64,000 nt of DNA from Saccharophagus sp. K07 (GTDB taxonomy: Bacteria > Pseudomonadota > Gammaproteobacteria > Pseudomonadales > Cellvibrionaceae), in the NCBI RefSeq assembly GCF_014336955.1, contig NZ_QRAI01000002.1:310001-374000 (forward strand), in the 5' to 3' direction. The notes beneath the pieces are model-generated. The model was not told the DNA's origin, did not search any database, and was given only the letters and a program-made list of their open reading frames with translations. The translations under genes and the position numbers were made by a program. Shown here piece after piece: positions 51,337-62,077 of this stretch (its first letter is position 1; every line of letters begins with the position of its first letter).

Positions 51337-53023
51337 TGTTCCTAGCCTTGTGCTCGCGCAGGGCTTCTTGTTCGCACCAAGTCACCTGGATCACCCGGTG
51401 CGGAATACCCTGCTCGGCGAAGTAGGTCATCCAGGCGATCTGGTTTTCCTGCAGGCGGTCGCCCGGCCCTTTGACTTCTATCAGCTCGTAGCCGCCGGAC
51501 GCCGGGAAGTGAATCAGGTCGGGCAAGCCGGAGCAGTTGTTTTTCAGATCGCGCCAGAAGCGGCGGAACACCGCTATCCAGTGCTCAGAGGGTATGCGCT
51601 CCAATGCCCTGGCGATCAGCTCCTCGTCCAGCGCCGCCCAATACACAAACGGGTTGATACAGCCAAACCGGTCGCGCCAGCGCTCTTGGTAAACCGTCGC
51701 CTCGTGCAGGCGATCTGCCAATTCGGCCAATAGTTCGGCCCGCGTCGTGGCGAATTCCGGCAGATACAAATCGTGTGGTGCGTGCTGGAACGGATGGCTG
51801 AAAGCGCCGGGCACGGGGGCAAACAAAGCGTCCCAGTAATGCAGGCCAAACAGACTGTTGAACAGCGCGTTTTCCACGTAGTGGCAATGGCCATCGGCAG
51901 ACAAATGCTGAACGACTGCAAACTCAACGGATTCGCCGGTAAATGGCAGTTCTACACACTGGCTGATAGGTTTGTAGGTCGGCCGCGCTGGCCAGTCGCC
52001 ACCGGCGCGGCGCGCCAGTTTGGCACCGAAGCGCAGAGGGAAGGGATGTTCGCGATTCTCCTTCAGCAACTGCGCACACAACTGCAGAGCCTCCTGCTCG
52101 CGGCCGATTTTGGCCAGCACCCGAATATGGCGCTCGCGCGCATCGGGCAGAGTGAGGTGCTGGTACAGGTTCAAGGCATCGTCCAGATGCTCCAACCGCT
52201 CCAGCTGCCGCGCCACTGCCAGTTTGATTTTCTGCAGCCGCCGTAGGAGAACCGGATCGTCGGCGGGTACGACCGATACGCGTTGGGCAAATTCCAATAG
52301 AGCGTCGCGGTCCTCGCTCAGCACATCATCCAGCTCGCTGAGCAACTCATAGCTGGTCAAATGGGCTTCGATCTGCGCGCGGCTGCGGAACAGGCGGGTT
52401 TCCCGGTCGAGCCGGTAGTTTTCGTAGCGGTAAGTACCCAGATCGCGCAGGACAAAGTCGGTGAGATCTTGGTTGAGGTTGCCGAAGAACAGCAGCTTGA
52501 GCACATCAAAGACTTGCGGATCCTGCAGCTGATAAATCGACTCACCGGTAATAGTGAGCAACAGTTCGCCGCTGATCCACGGCTCATCGTCCCCGCTGCT
52601 TAACACGCCGATCAACGCAGCATCCAGCTCCGCCCGCGCCAGTTTGGCGAAAGGTTTGGCCGACACGCCGAGCCTTTCCATCATCTCCAGCCACTCCGGT
52701 TTGCTCCACAGGGCAATGGCCTCTGCCAATGGCACATCCGGATCAATCGCAATCAGGCCGCAGCTCTCTAGCTCCTGTGCGGCCCGCTTTGTGTCGGTGA
52801 TTTCCTTATAACGCAGTTTGGTCGCGCGGAAGATCTCGCCTTTGCGGGTCAGCAAGCGCACATACAGCTTCTGCGCATCCGGGGTCAACTGGCGAAAGGT
52901 TTGATAGAACGCCGTTTCCTCCGGCGACAGCAGATCGTCATACTGCGTAACCACCGCATCCAGCAGGCTGACAAAGTTGCGCAGATAGTAGTCCGGCGGC
53001 AGTGTGACGTTGGTTTGGGACAT
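51317..53023 (-). CDS. VRR-NUC (FAN1-like) nuclease
   Basis: A 568-residue protein in which the last ~100 residues are a VRR-NUC domain: CSGLPDLIHFP, ELIEVKGPGDRLQENQIAWM, with the PD...EVK nuclease residues and the GPGD motif. The preceding ~450 residues (SAP-like start RNFVSLLDAVV, helical TPR-like part LEHLDDALNLYQHL) fit the bacterial homologues of FAN1, a structure-specific nuclease in cross-link repair. The stop overlaps the helicase start by 20 bases, so both proteins should be made together. No repair gene is next to it other than this pair. Confidence 0.9.
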   Translation of the reverse strand: MSQTNVTLPPDYYLRNFVSLLDAVVTQYDDLLSPEETAFYQTFRQLTPDAQKLYVRLLTRKGEIFRATKLRYKEITDTKRAAQELESCGLIAIDPDVPLAEAIALWSKPEWLEMMERLGVSAKPFAKLARAELDAALIGVLSSGDDEPWISGELLLTITGESIYQLQDPQVFDVLKLLFFGNLNQDLTDFVLRDLGTYRYENYRLDRETRLFRSRAQIEAHLTSYELLSELDDVLSEDRDALLEFAQRVSVVPADDPVLLRRLQKIKLAVARQLERLEHLDDALNLYQHLTLPDARERHIRVLAKIGREQEALQLCAQLLKENREHPFPLRFGAKLARRAGGDWPARPTYKPISQCVELPFTGESVEFAVVQHLSADGHCHYVENALFNSLFGLHYWDALFAPVPGAFSHPFQHAPHDLYLPEFATTRAELLAELADRLHEATVYQERWRDRFGCINPFVYWAALDEELIARALERIPSEHWIAVFRRFWRDLKNNCSGLPDLIHFPASGGYELIEVKGPGDRLQENQIAWMTYFAEQGIPHRVIQVTWCEQEALREHKARNNDSQLA

Positions 53024-53127
53024 GGGGCGAAGCAGGTGTGCAAAAGCTGAAGTGTAGGGGAAATCTGTATTTATATACAGCTTGATGGGAGCTTGTGCCT
53101 AATTAGATGCATAACAGAGGGGTGGAT

Positions 53128-53334
53128 ATGACAAGTCCTGACAATAAGAGTGATAAATCCAAGCCTAACGGCGGCTTTGTGATGGGCATTGTTATGGGCT
53201 TGGCGATTGGCGCGGCTATAGGCGCGGCGATGGACGATATGGGTGTCGGAATAGGCATGGGAATGGGCATTGGCATTGCCCTGGGAATCGTGATGAAAAA
53301 CGAGCGCCGCAGCAAAGACAAACCGGATCAGTGA
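53128..53334 (+). CDS. Small glycine-zipper membrane protein
   Basis: The ATG at MTSPDNKSDK has GAGGGGTGG just upstream and gives 68 residues. A charged N-terminus (~14 residues) leads into one or two membrane segments full of G-x-x-x-G patterns (GIVMGLAIGAAIGAAMDD, GIGMGMGIGIALGIVM), then a basic tail (KNERRSKDK). Glycine-zipper proteins pack tightly in membranes; function not known. The minus-strand frames over it are artefacts of the repeated GC pattern. Confidence 0.65.
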   Translation: MTSPDNKSDKSKPNGGFVMGIVMGLAIGAAIGAAMDDMGVGIGMGMGIGIALGIVMKNERRSKDKPDQ

Positions 53335-53470
53335 TATCTGTGCTCCAATTGCCTGCTTGGGGTATAGTCGCGCATTGCAGTTCGACCAAACGGCTCCGTT
53401 GCGAGCAAAACTTATAAGGTTTCGCACGGTCCAGAGATAATCTCCGTCAACCATAGAAGAGCAGTCAAAA

Positions 53471-55372
53471 ATGCCAAAATCCATGCTGCCCCTTAAGTCC
53501 TTGGTCTGCACATTCGCATTATTGTTTTCCACCCTTCCTGCCGCGTTAAACGCGCAGGAAACCCCCAAGCCTCAGCAGGCTGGGCAAAAGATCATCACTT
53601 CCCACGCTATCGCCATGCACGGCGAAATCAAATATCCCGCCGATTTCAAGCACTTCGAATATGCCTCACCCAAAGCCATAAAAGGCGGCACTTTGCGAGA
53701 TTTTGCGTTGGGCACCTTCGACAGTCTCAATCCTTTCGTTACCAAAGGTACCCCGGCAAGTGACCTCGGATTGATCTATGAGACATTGTTGACCTCATCC
53801 CACGATGAGCCATTTACCATGTATGGCCAAGTCGCGGAAAAAATTGAATATCCAGAGGATCGCAGCTGGATTATTTTCCATATCAATCCCAAAGCGCGCT
53901 TTCACGATGGCAAACCGATTACCCCTGAAGATGTGATCTTTACCTTCAACACATTGATGGAAAAAGGCGCACCTTTTTACGCGTATTACTATGCGGATGT
54001 GGCCAAGGTCGAAGCGCTGGATAAAAGCCGCGTGAAGTTCACCTTCAAAAATGCAGAAAATAGAGAATTAGCGTTAATTGTCGGTCAATTGCCCGTACTG
54101 CCGCAGCATTTTTGGAAAGATAAAAACTTTGAACAGGCCGCTCTCGAAATTCCGCTCGGCAGCGGCGCCTACAAAATCGCCAGTTTTGACCCCGGTCGCT
54201 CGATTACCTATGAGCGCGTTAAAGATTATTGGGGAAAAGATTTGCCAGTAAATGTCGGACATTACAATTACGACCGCATCCACATCGACTACTATCGTGA
54301 CGATACAGTTGCCGTAGAAGCACTCAAAGCCGGGCAATACGATTTTCGCGTTGAGCGTATTGCGCGAGTGTGGCATAGCAGTTATGACATCCCCGCCGTC
54401 AAACGAGGTGAGTTGGTCAAAAGAGAGCTGCGTGATTACAGTCCGCGCGGCATTCAAGCGTTTATCCTTAACTTGCGCCGTTCTCCGTTCGACAACATAA
54501 AATTCCGCGAAGCGCTGAATTACGCATTCGATTTCGAATGGTCCAATCGCAATCTGTTTCACGACAGCTATACGCGCAACAACAGTTTCTTCTTCAATTC
54601 CGATCTTGCTTCCAGCGGCCTGCCGGAAGGACGCGAGCTGGAAATATTGAAACCTTTCAAGGATCAGTTGCCGCCATCCGTTTTCACCACTCCCTACACC
54701 AACCCAAAAACGGACGGCACTGGCAATAACCGCGACAATTTGCGCAAGGCACAACAATTGTTGAAGGAAGGCGGCTTTACCCTGAAAGACGGCAAGTTGA
54801 TCGATCCGAAAACCAAAAAACCAGTGGTGATTGAATATTTGGCGCAGGACCCAAGCTCCGAGCGCATCGTGAATCCCTATATCCAGAACCTCAAGCGTTT
54901 AGGTATTGAGGGCACTCTGCGAATGGTGGATAGCTCACAGTATGTGAATCGTGTGCAAAGCTACGATTTTGATATCACTACCTTGGTATTGGGCCAGTCC
55001 CAATCTCCTGGCAACGAGCAACGGGATTTCTGGTCATCCGATGCTGCGGATAAACAAGGATCGCGTAATTATTCCGGCATCAAAAATCCTGTTGTCGATC
55101 AGCTGGTCGAAATGGTCATTAATGCACCTGATCGCGCCGAGCTGGTGGCTCGTACGCGCGCGTTGGATCGGGTTTTATTGCATCATCATTACGTAGTGCC
55201 GCAGTACGCTTTTGTTTATCACCGACTGATCTATTGGGATAAATTTGGTTATCCCGAGATCGCTCCTAAATACGATCCAACCTTCGCTACGGGACTTATG
55301 ACCTGGTGGATCGACCCCGAAAAAGAACGCCGTTTGGCAAAACAATCTGCTGCGAAAACCAAAGCTGAATAA
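53471..55372 (+). CDS. yejA: Peptide ABC transporter, substrate-binding protein (YejA)
   Basis: A 633-residue family 5 extracellular solute-binding protein with a signal peptide ([17 protein letters not shown]). Characteristic parts: [93 protein letters not shown] and [16 protein letters not shown]. YejA-type proteins bind oligopeptides and, in E. coli, microcin C. First of four genes yejABEF in one operon. Confidence 0.95.
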   Translation: MPKSMLPLKSLVCTFALLFSTLPAALNAQETPKPQQAGQKIITSHAIAMHGEIKYPADFKHFEYASPKAIKGGTLRDFALGTFDSLNPFVTKGTPASDLGLIYETLLTSSHDEPFTMYGQVAEKIEYPEDRSWIIFHINPKARFHDGKPITPEDVIFTFNTLMEKGAPFYAYYYADVAKVEALDKSRVKFTFKNAENRELALIVGQLPVLPQHFWKDKNFEQAALEIPLGSGAYKIASFDPGRSITYERVKDYWGKDLPVNVGHYNYDRIHIDYYRDDTVAVEALKAGQYDFRVERIARVWHSSYDIPAVKRGELVKRELRDYSPRGIQAFILNLRRSPFDNIKFREALNYAFDFEWSNRNLFHDSYTRNNSFFFNSDLASSGLPEGRELEILKPFKDQLPPSVFTTPYTNPKTDGTGNNRDNLRKAQQLLKEGGFTLKDGKLIDPKTKKPVVIEYLAQDPSSERIVNPYIQNLKRLGIEGTLRMVDSSQYVNRVQSYDFDITTLVLGQSQSPGNEQRDFWSSDAADKQGSRNYSGIKNPVVDQLVEMVINAPDRAELVARTRALDRVLLHHHYVVPQYAFVYHRLIYWDKFGYPEIAPKYDPTFATGLMTWWIDPEKERRLAKQSAAKTKAE

Positions 55373-55377
55373 AAAAA

Positions 55378-56448
55378 GTGGGCAGTTACGTTCTCCGTCG
55401 CTTGTTATTGATGATCCCCACTTTGTTGGGGATCTTGGTCATCAATTTTGTCGTTGTGCAATCTGCTCCCGGCGGGCCGGTGGAGCAGATGATCTACCGT
55501 ATGCAGGGACACGGAGCGGAATCAGCAACGGCCCGATTTACTGGCGGTGGCAGCGAAACCGGTGATAATCGCTACGGTGCACGCGGATTGCCACCGGACA
55601 TTATTCAACGTATCGAAGCCATGTACGGCTTTGATAAACCCGCGCACGAGCGTTTCTGGGAAATGCTCACCAATTACCTGCAGTTCGACTTCGGCGAAAG
55701 TTTTTACCGCAATGCCACAGTGCTCGATCTGATTCTGGAAAAAATGCCGGTGTCGATTTCCCTCGGGTTGTGGAGCACCTTGCTGATTTACCTTATCTCT
55801 ATTCCGCTTGGGATTCGCAAGGCGGTCACTCACGGCAGCCGCTTTGATGTCACCACCAGCTCTGTCATCGTTATGCTGTATGCGATTCCCGGATTTTTGC
55901 TGGGTATTTTGTTGATCGTGTTGTTTGCCGGTGGAACCTATTTCAGTTGGTTTCCGCTGCGTGGACTCACCTCGGCGAATTTTGACGAGCTGAGTTTGCT
56001 GGGCAAAATCAAAGATTATTTCTGGCATTTGGCGCTGCCTTTAGTGGCATACACCATCGGCGGTTTTGCCACGCTCACCATGCTGACCAAAAATTCCTTC
56101 CTCGATGAAATCAACAAACAATACGTGATTACTGCGCGCGCCAAGGGTCTGGATCAAAAGCGCGTACTGTACGGCCATGTATTTCGCAATGCCATGCTGA
56201 TCATTATTGCCGGCTTCCCCAGCGCTTTTGTCAGTATGTTTTTTGCGGGCTCCTTGTTGATCGAGGTGATTTTTTCGCTCGACGGCCTCGGACTGTTGGG
56301 CTTTGAGGCGGTGGTAAACCGCGATTACCCGGTATTTTTTGGCACTTTGTTTATTTTTACTTTGCTCGGCTTGGTCATGAAACTGATTTCCGACCTCGTA
56401 TACGTGTTGGTTGACCCTCGCATCGATTTTCAGAGCAGGGAGCACTGA
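55378..56448 (+). CDS. yejB: Peptide ABC transporter permease YejB
   Basis: A 356-residue inner-membrane permease of the DppB type: [31 protein letters not shown] at the start, [28 protein letters not shown], the EAA loop ([24 protein letters not shown]) and [14 protein letters not shown]. The start codon is GTG five bases after the yejA stop with no clear ribosome site, so translation probably depends on yejA. Confidence 0.95.
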   Translation: MGSYVLRRLLLMIPTLLGILVINFVVVQSAPGGPVEQMIYRMQGHGAESATARFTGGGSETGDNRYGARGLPPDIIQRIEAMYGFDKPAHERFWEMLTNYLQFDFGESFYRNATVLDLILEKMPVSISLGLWSTLLIYLISIPLGIRKAVTHGSRFDVTTSSVIVMLYAIPGFLLGILLIVLFAGGTYFSWFPLRGLTSANFDELSLLGKIKDYFWHLALPLVAYTIGGFATLTMLTKNSFLDEINKQYVITARAKGLDQKRVLYGHVFRNAMLIIIAGFPSAFVSMFFAGSLLIEVIFSLDGLGLLGFEAVVNRDYPVFFGTLFIFTLLGLVMKLISDLVYVLVDPRIDFQSREH

Positions 56449-56451
56449 GCT

Positions 56452-57483
56452 ATGTGGCAACTCAGTCCGATCAACCGCCGCCGCTTGGCCACCTTCCGCA
56501 GCAATCGCCGCGCTTGGTGGAGTTTCTGGATTTTTATGGTGATTTTTATTCTGTCGCTGGGCGCAGAACTGATCGCCAACGACCGGCCTCTGCTGATTCG
56601 CTATCAGGGCAGTTTTTATTTTCCGGCTTTTGTTGATTACACCGAAGCAGACCTCGGCGGCGATTTTGAAACCAGCGCGGATTATCACGATCCCTGGCTG
56701 CGCGAACATATTGAAAACGACGGCTGGATACTTTGGCCGCCGGTGCCTTACAGCTACAAAACCCATATCAATAATTTACCTGGACCTGCACCTACGCCGC
56801 CCTCGCGCGATAACTGGTTGGGTACGGATGATCAGGCGCGCGATGTATTTGCCCGCGTGATTTACGGTTTTCGCATATCGGTTTTATTTGCGCTGATTCT
56901 GACTTTTGGCAGCGCGGTATTAGGGGTGCTGGTCGGGGCGATACAAGGCTATTACGGTGGCAAGGTCGATTTATTGGGACAGCGCTTTTTGGAAATCTGG
57001 AGTTCTCTGCCGGTGCTGTTTTTATTGATTATTCTCGCCAGCATTATCACGCCGAATTTCTGGTGGTTGCTGGGCATTATGCTGCTGTTTAGCTGGACTT
57101 CTCTGGTGGATGTGGTGCGCGCGGAATTTTTGCGCGGTCGCAATCTGGATTATGTACGCGCGGCGCGGGCGCTCGGCGTCAGCAACGGCCGGATCATGCT
57201 GCGCCATATTTTGCCCAATGCCATGGTGGCGACTTTGACCTTTATGCCCTTTTTACTGACCGGTGCAATCAGCACCCTGACTTCGCTGGATTTTCTCGGT
57301 TTCGGTTTGCCCCCCGGTTCTGCTTCCTTGGGTGAATTGGTGTCGCAAGGCAAAAATAATCTGCACGCGCCCTGGCTCGCCCTCAGCGCATTTGGCGTCT
57401 TGTCACTGATGCTGACTTTGCTGGTGTTTATCGGCGAAGGCGTGCGCGACGCGCTCGACCCACGTTTGATCAATAAAGGGTAG
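56452..57483 (+). CDS. yejE: Peptide ABC transporter permease YejE
   Basis: A 343-residue permease of the DppC type: FRSNRRAWWSFWIFMVIFILSLGAELIANDRP, YEIRYQGSFYFP-like periplasmic region, LGTDDQARDVFARVIYGFRIS, GVLVGAIQGYYGGKVDLLGQR, the EAA loop (YVRAARALGVSNGRIMLRHILPNA) and LLVFIGEGVRDALDPR. Three bases after yejB; partner of YejB. Confidence 0.95.
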   Translation: MWQLSPINRRRLATFRSNRRAWWSFWIFMVIFILSLGAELIANDRPLLIRYQGSFYFPAFVDYTEADLGGDFETSADYHDPWLREHIENDGWILWPPVPYSYKTHINNLPGPAPTPPSRDNWLGTDDQARDVFARVIYGFRISVLFALILTFGSAVLGVLVGAIQGYYGGKVDLLGQRFLEIWSSLPVLFLLIILASIITPNFWWLLGIMLLFSWTSLVDVVRAEFLRGRNLDYVRAARALGVSNGRIMLRHILPNAMVATLTFMPFLLTGAISTLTSLDFLGFGLPPGSASLGELVSQGKNNLHAPWLALSAFGVLSLMLTLLVFIGEGVRDALDPRLINKG

Positions 57484-57491
57484 GCCGCCGC

Positions 57492-59093
57492 ATGTCACAA
57501 AATCCTTTATTGCGAGTGCAAAGTTTAACCGTGAGTTTCGGTCGCGAAGCGAACGCAGCTCCGGTTGTGCGCAATGTGAGTTTTCAATTAAGCAAAGGTG
57601 AAACCCTGGCGCTGGTCGGCGAATCCGGCTCCGGCAAATCCGTCACGGCGCACGCGATTATGCGTTTGCTGCCGTATCCTTTCGCGTGGCATCCGCCGGA
57701 AAGCGAAATCTGGTTCGATGGTCAGCAGCTGTTGCAAATGCCGGAAAAAGCCATGAACCATTTGCGCGGTAATCGCATTGGCATGATTTTTCAGGAGCCG
57801 ATGACCGCGCTCAATCCATTGCACACGGTGGAAAAACAAATCGGCGAAGTTTTGCGTTTGCACAACGATATTCGCGGCGATGCGTTGCGCAGTGCAGTGC
57901 TGGAACAATTGGAGCGCGTACGTATTCCGGACCCCGCGAGCAAATTGCGCGCTTATCCTCACGAATTATCCGGCGGTCAGCGCCAGCGAGTGATGATCGC
58001 TATGGCGCTCGCCAATAAACCCGAATTATTGATTGCCGATGAGCCGACCACGGCACTCGATGTCACCGTGCAAAAGCAGATCATGGAATTATTGCGCGAC
58101 CTGCAGCGCGAACTCGGCATGGCGATGTTGCTGATTACCCACGATCTCGGTGTGGTACGACATTTTAGTGATCGCGTCGCCGTGATGCGGCGCGGTGAAT
58201 TGGTGGAACAAAATACGCGCGAAGCATTGTTTGCCAATCCGCAGCACGAATACACCCGCCATCTTTTGGAAAGTGAGCCGCGCGGGGAGCCTCTGTCGGT
58301 TTCTCTTGATGCGCCCGTCATAATGCGCGCAAAAGAGTTGACGGTGAAATTTCCCAAGGAAAAACCCTTTTTCCGCGCACCGCGCAAATTTTTGTTGGCG
58401 GTGGATCAAGCGAATATTCAAGTGCAGAAAGGCTCAACCCTCGGTATTGTGGGTGAAAGTGGTTCCGGCAAATCCACCTTGGCTATGGCGTTATTGCGTC
58501 TGGTGGGCAGCTCCGGCGAAATTCGTTTGGATGACATGCCGATTCAGCATTTGAATCAAAGAGAATTGCGCCCGCTGCGCAGTCGCATACAGGTGGTGTT
58601 TCAGGACCCTTTTGCCAGTTTGAGTCCGCGTATGACGGTGCAGCAAATTATTGCCGAAGGTTTGGAAATTCATAAAAAATCCGCCAGCGCTGCGGAAAAT
58701 GAAGCGGCAGTGATTAAAGCGCTGCAGGACGTCGGTCTCGATCCGGAAACCCGCCATCGTTATCCCCACGAATTTTCCGGCGGCCAGCGTCAGCGCATTG
58801 CGATTGCACGTGCCTTGGTGCTCAATCCGGAATTGATTTTCCTCGACGAACCAACTTCCGCCCTCGACCGCGCCGTGCAAGTGCAAGTCATCGACCTGCT
58901 GCGCGATCTGCAGGCGCGTTATCAGCTCTCTTATGTGCTGATCAGCCACGATCTCAAAGTGATACGTGCGCTTAGCCACCATGTGCTGGTGATGCGCGCT
59001 GGCAAAATTGTCGAAAGTGGTGCAGCGGACGAGATTCTTAATAATCCGCAACAGGCGTATACACAGGAGCTATTGGCAGCAAGTTTGGGATGA
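57492..59093 (+). CDS. yejF: Peptide ABC transporter ATPase YejF (two domains)
   Basis: A 533-residue protein made of two fused ABC ATPase domains. First: Walker [13 protein letters not shown], signature LSGGQRQRV, Walker [13 protein letters not shown]. Second: [33 protein letters not shown]. This fusion is typical of YejF. It powers YejB/YejE and is the last gene of the operon. All catalytic motifs are intact. Confidence 0.96.
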   Translation: MSQNPLLRVQSLTVSFGREANAAPVVRNVSFQLSKGETLALVGESGSGKSVTAHAIMRLLPYPFAWHPPESEIWFDGQQLLQMPEKAMNHLRGNRIGMIFQEPMTALNPLHTVEKQIGEVLRLHNDIRGDALRSAVLEQLERVRIPDPASKLRAYPHELSGGQRQRVMIAMALANKPELLIADEPTTALDVTVQKQIMELLRDLQRELGMAMLLITHDLGVVRHFSDRVAVMRRGELVEQNTREALFANPQHEYTRHLLESEPRGEPLSVSLDAPVIMRAKELTVKFPKEKPFFRAPRKFLLAVDQANIQVQKGSTLGIVGESGSGKSTLAMALLRLVGSSGEIRLDDMPIQHLNQRELRPLRSRIQVVFQDPFASLSPRMTVQQIIAEGLEIHKKSASAAENEAAVIKALQDVGLDPETRHRYPHEFSGGQRQRIAIARALVLNPELIFLDEPTSALDRAVQVQVIDLLRDLQARYQLSYVLISHDLKVIRALSHHVLVMRAGKIVESGAADEILNNPQQAYTQELLAASLG

Positions 59094-59258
59094 TGGTCTA
59101 AACTGTTGTACGGCGCAGGTATGCGCCTCAAATATCCAACGCTCGCAAACGGATAATAAAAACCAGAGCGGACCTGACGTGCCTCACAGGCTGAGGCGAT
59201 CTTTACGAACACCTATGTCCGGGCGTTTCCTTTTAATCTTCCAACCGGAATAAGATCG

Positions 59259-61928
59259 ATGATCAGCAAAAAACATCGCTCCCTGATTTTCCTTTTTGTC
59301 GCGCTCTTTGCCTCTCAAAGCCAGGCAGAAACCGCCATTTATAAAGACCCCAGCCGCAGCTTTGAAGAGCGCGCAGCGGATCTGGTGTCCCGCATGACTT
59401 TGGAAGAAAAAGTCTCCCAAATGCAGAACGACGCTCCCGCTATCGAGCGTTTGGGGGTGCCGAAGTACGAGTGGTGGAATGAGGCACTGCATGGCGTTGC
59501 ACGCGCGGGGGAGGCGACGGTATTTCCGCAGGCAATTGGCTTGGCGGCGAGTTTTGATCCCAAAATGATGCTCGAAGTCGCCACTGTGATCAGCGATGAA
59601 GGCCGGGCGAAATATCACGAATTTTCCAGCCGCGATCAGCGCAATCGCTATCAAGGCCTGACCTTCTGGTCGCCCAATATCAATATTTTCCGCGATCCGC
59701 GCTGGGGACGAGGGCAGGAGACCTACGGTGAAGATCCCTATCTGACGGCGCAATTGGGCATTGCTTTCGTCAAAGGTTTGCAGGGCGATCACCCGAAATA
59801 TCGCAAGACCGATGCAACCGCAAAACATTTTGCCGTGCACAGTGGCCCGGAACACAATCGCCACGAATTTGATGCGCGCCCCACCGAGCGCGATCTATAC
59901 GAAACCTATTTGCCCGCATTCCAAGCCTTGGTGCAGGAAGCCAATGTCGCATCCGTAATGGGCGCCTACAACCGCGTCAACGGTGAATCGGCTTCTGCCA
60001 GCCAGCGATTATTGTTGGATATTTTGCGCAAAGATTGGGGCTTTAAAGGTTATGTGGTATCGGATTGCGATTCCATCGACGATATTTTCAGACATCACAA
60101 GATCGTCGACACAGCGGAAGAAGCTGCGGCGCTCGGCGTGAAAAAAGGTCTGGAATTAAATTGCGGTAAAACCTACGGCGCTCTGATCAACGCGGTAAAA
60201 CAAGGCTTGATTAGCGAAGCGGAAATTGATGATGCATTGCGGCGTTTGTTTTACACGCGCTTTCGCCTTGGCATGTTCGATCCCGCTGAACAAGTGCCCT
60301 GGGCCAATACACCTTATTCCGTCAATCAAGCTCCAGAACATGACGAACTTGCCCGCCGTGCTGCGCAAAAATCCCTGGTACTGCTGAAAAACGCCAAGGT
60401 GGGCAAAAAACCGTTGCTGCCGTTATCCAAAGAGATTAAATCCATCGCCGTAGTCGGCCCGACCGCAGACGAGGTTATGTCGCTGCTCGGCAATTATTAC
60501 GGCACACCTGCACATCCTGTAACGATTTTGCAAGGTATTCGCGAGGCAGTTTCGCCTAATACGCAAGTGTATTACGCGCGCGGAGTGGATCTGGTGGAAG
60601 GCCGCGAAGAGCCGCGCGCAGCACCGGTAATCGAGCCGCAATATCTGCGTCCTTCCGCCAATTCCAACGAGCAAGGTCTGCGCGCTGAATATTTTCGCGG
60701 TGCGGAATTAAAAGGCGAACCCGTGCTGCGCCGCGTAGATCCACGCATCGCCTTCCGTTGGGATCGCGGTGCCCCTACAGACAATTTAGTCGCGCGCGGC
60801 GAACTGCATAAAGATAAAGGTTTGCAAGGCGATTATTTCAGCGTGCGCTGGACAGGAAAACTCTTACCGCCTGTTACCGGTGAATACGAATTTAATGTCA
60901 GCGCCAACGACGGCTTCCGTTTGTTTATCGACAATAAATTGTTATTGGATTCCTGGCAGCTTGCTGAGCGCTTGAGCGCTAAAACCGCCAAGGTACATCT
61001 GCAAGCCAATAAGCCGGTGGATATCAAACTGGAATATTTTGAAGATGTTCGCGATGCCGAAGTGCGTTTAGCCTGGCAATTGCCGGGAGCCAAATCACCT
61101 TACGATGACGCGCTGGATGCCGCGAAAAAATCGGACGTAGTGGTATTTGTTGGCGGCCTTACTGGCGATGTGGAAGGTGAGGAAATGCGCGTGAACTATC
61201 CCGGTTTTATGGGCGGTGATCGCACCGATTTGCGCCTGCCCAAACCTCAACGTGAATTGCTAAAGGATTTGGTCGCTACAGGTAAGCCCGTTATTTTGGT
61301 GCTCACGGGCGGCTCTGCCATAGCCGTCGATTGGGCGAATCAGCATGTGCCAGCGATTTTAATGGCCTGGTATCCGGGCCAGCGCGGTGGCTCTGCTGTA
61401 GCCGATGTGTTGTTTGGCGATGTCAGCCCCGGCGGTCGTTTGCCCATTACCTTCTATAAGGAAAACGCCAAATTGCCGCATTTTGAAGACTACTCCATGC
61501 AGGGGCGAACCTATCGTTATTACGAAGACAAGCCGCTTTATCCTTTCGGTCACGGTTTGAGTTATGCGGATTTTCAATACAGCAAACTCAGTGTTGATAA
61601 AACCACTATGACTGCAGATGGCGAAACCACCGTGCGCCTGCAACTCAAAAACCGCGGCAAAATGGCGGCAACGGAAGTGGTGCAAGTCTACGTGCGACCA
61701 TTGCAGCGCGGAGAAAATGATGTCATCAAAAATCTGCGTGCATTTGAAGCCGTGGAACTGCAGCCAGGATCAACGAAAAACCTGGAATTTACTTTGGCGG
61801 CTGCGAAAGATTTCACTTACTACGATGAGCAACAAAAAGCCTATAGAGTCAAACCTGGTAAGTATGAAATTCAGGTCGGGGCGTCCAGTAGTGATATTCG
61901 GTTGAAGAAAACAGTTACGATCAAATGA
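59259..61928 (+). CDS. GH3 glycosidase with inserted PA14 domain
   Basis: An 889-residue secreted enzyme; signal peptide IFLFVALFASQSQA. GH3 N-terminal domain: YEWWNEALHGVARAG, FWSPNINIFRDPRWGRGQETYGEDPYL, ATAKHFAVHSGPE and GYVVSDCDSI with the nucleophile Asp269. A PA14 domain (~468-610; GLQGDYFSVRWTGKLLPPVTGEYEF, DGFRLFIDNKLL) is inserted into the second GH3 domain, then a fibronectin type III end. The SDCDSI sub-type is seen in beta-xylosidases and some beta-glucosidases, so substrate is open; PA14 may bind sugar. Follows yejF by 165 bases; own terminator. Confidence 0.93.
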   Translation: MISKKHRSLIFLFVALFASQSQAETAIYKDPSRSFEERAADLVSRMTLEEKVSQMQNDAPAIERLGVPKYEWWNEALHGVARAGEATVFPQAIGLAASFDPKMMLEVATVISDEGRAKYHEFSSRDQRNRYQGLTFWSPNINIFRDPRWGRGQETYGEDPYLTAQLGIAFVKGLQGDHPKYRKTDATAKHFAVHSGPEHNRHEFDARPTERDLYETYLPAFQALVQEANVASVMGAYNRVNGESASASQRLLLDILRKDWGFKGYVVSDCDSIDDIFRHHKIVDTAEEAAALGVKKGLELNCGKTYGALINAVKQGLISEAEIDDALRRLFYTRFRLGMFDPAEQVPWANTPYSVNQAPEHDELARRAAQKSLVLLKNAKVGKKPLLPLSKEIKSIAVVGPTADEVMSLLGNYYGTPAHPVTILQGIREAVSPNTQVYYARGVDLVEGREEPRAAPVIEPQYLRPSANSNEQGLRAEYFRGAELKGEPVLRRVDPRIAFRWDRGAPTDNLVARGELHKDKGLQGDYFSVRWTGKLLPPVTGEYEFNVSANDGFRLFIDNKLLLDSWQLAERLSAKTAKVHLQANKPVDIKLEYFEDVRDAEVRLAWQLPGAKSPYDDALDAAKKSDVVVFVGGLTGDVEGEEMRVNYPGFMGGDRTDLRLPKPQRELLKDLVATGKPVILVLTGGSAIAVDWANQHVPAILMAWYPGQRGGSAVADVLFGDVSPGGRLPITFYKENAKLPHFEDYSMQGRTYRYYEDKPLYPFGHGLSYADFQYSKLSVDKTTMTADGETTVRLQLKNRGKMAATEVVQVYVRPLQRGENDVIKNLRAFEAVELQPGSTKNLEFTLAAAKDFTYYDEQQKAYRVKPGKYEIQVGASSSDIRLKKTVTIK

Positions 61929-61935
61929 TGTAAGG

Positions 61936-61961
61936 AGAGCCGCGATTGCGGCTCTTTTTTA
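61936..61961 (+). terminator. Intrinsic terminator of the GH3-PA14 gene
   Basis: AGAGCCGC (61936-61943), GATT loop, GCGGCTCT (61948-61955) followed by a T run. Confidence 0.9.
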
Positions 61962-61999
61962 TTCCTGCCACTCCTTAATAATCCTGCCACTTTCAAGCA

Positions 62000-62034
62000 G
62001 CCCTCACCAAAATCCTCTCCCAGAGGGAGAGGGC
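62000..62034. repeat. Single, degenerate REP-like palindrome
   Basis: GCCCTCACC, a few changed bases, CCTCTCCCAGAGGGAGAGGGCTC; the inner palindrome is intact but the outer arms have decayed. Confidence 0.65.
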
Positions 62035-62077
62035 TCGATAGTGCCAATGTCAGCGTGAGCAGATAAAAAATAATAAA

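Noticed and set aside
53071-53568. Minus-strand frames over the glycine-zipper gene
   Set aside because: They consist of Met-Pro or Ala-Asn-Arg patterns that come from the complement of Gly-Met/Gly-Ile codons; the plus-strand frame has a ribosome site and a sensible membrane protein.
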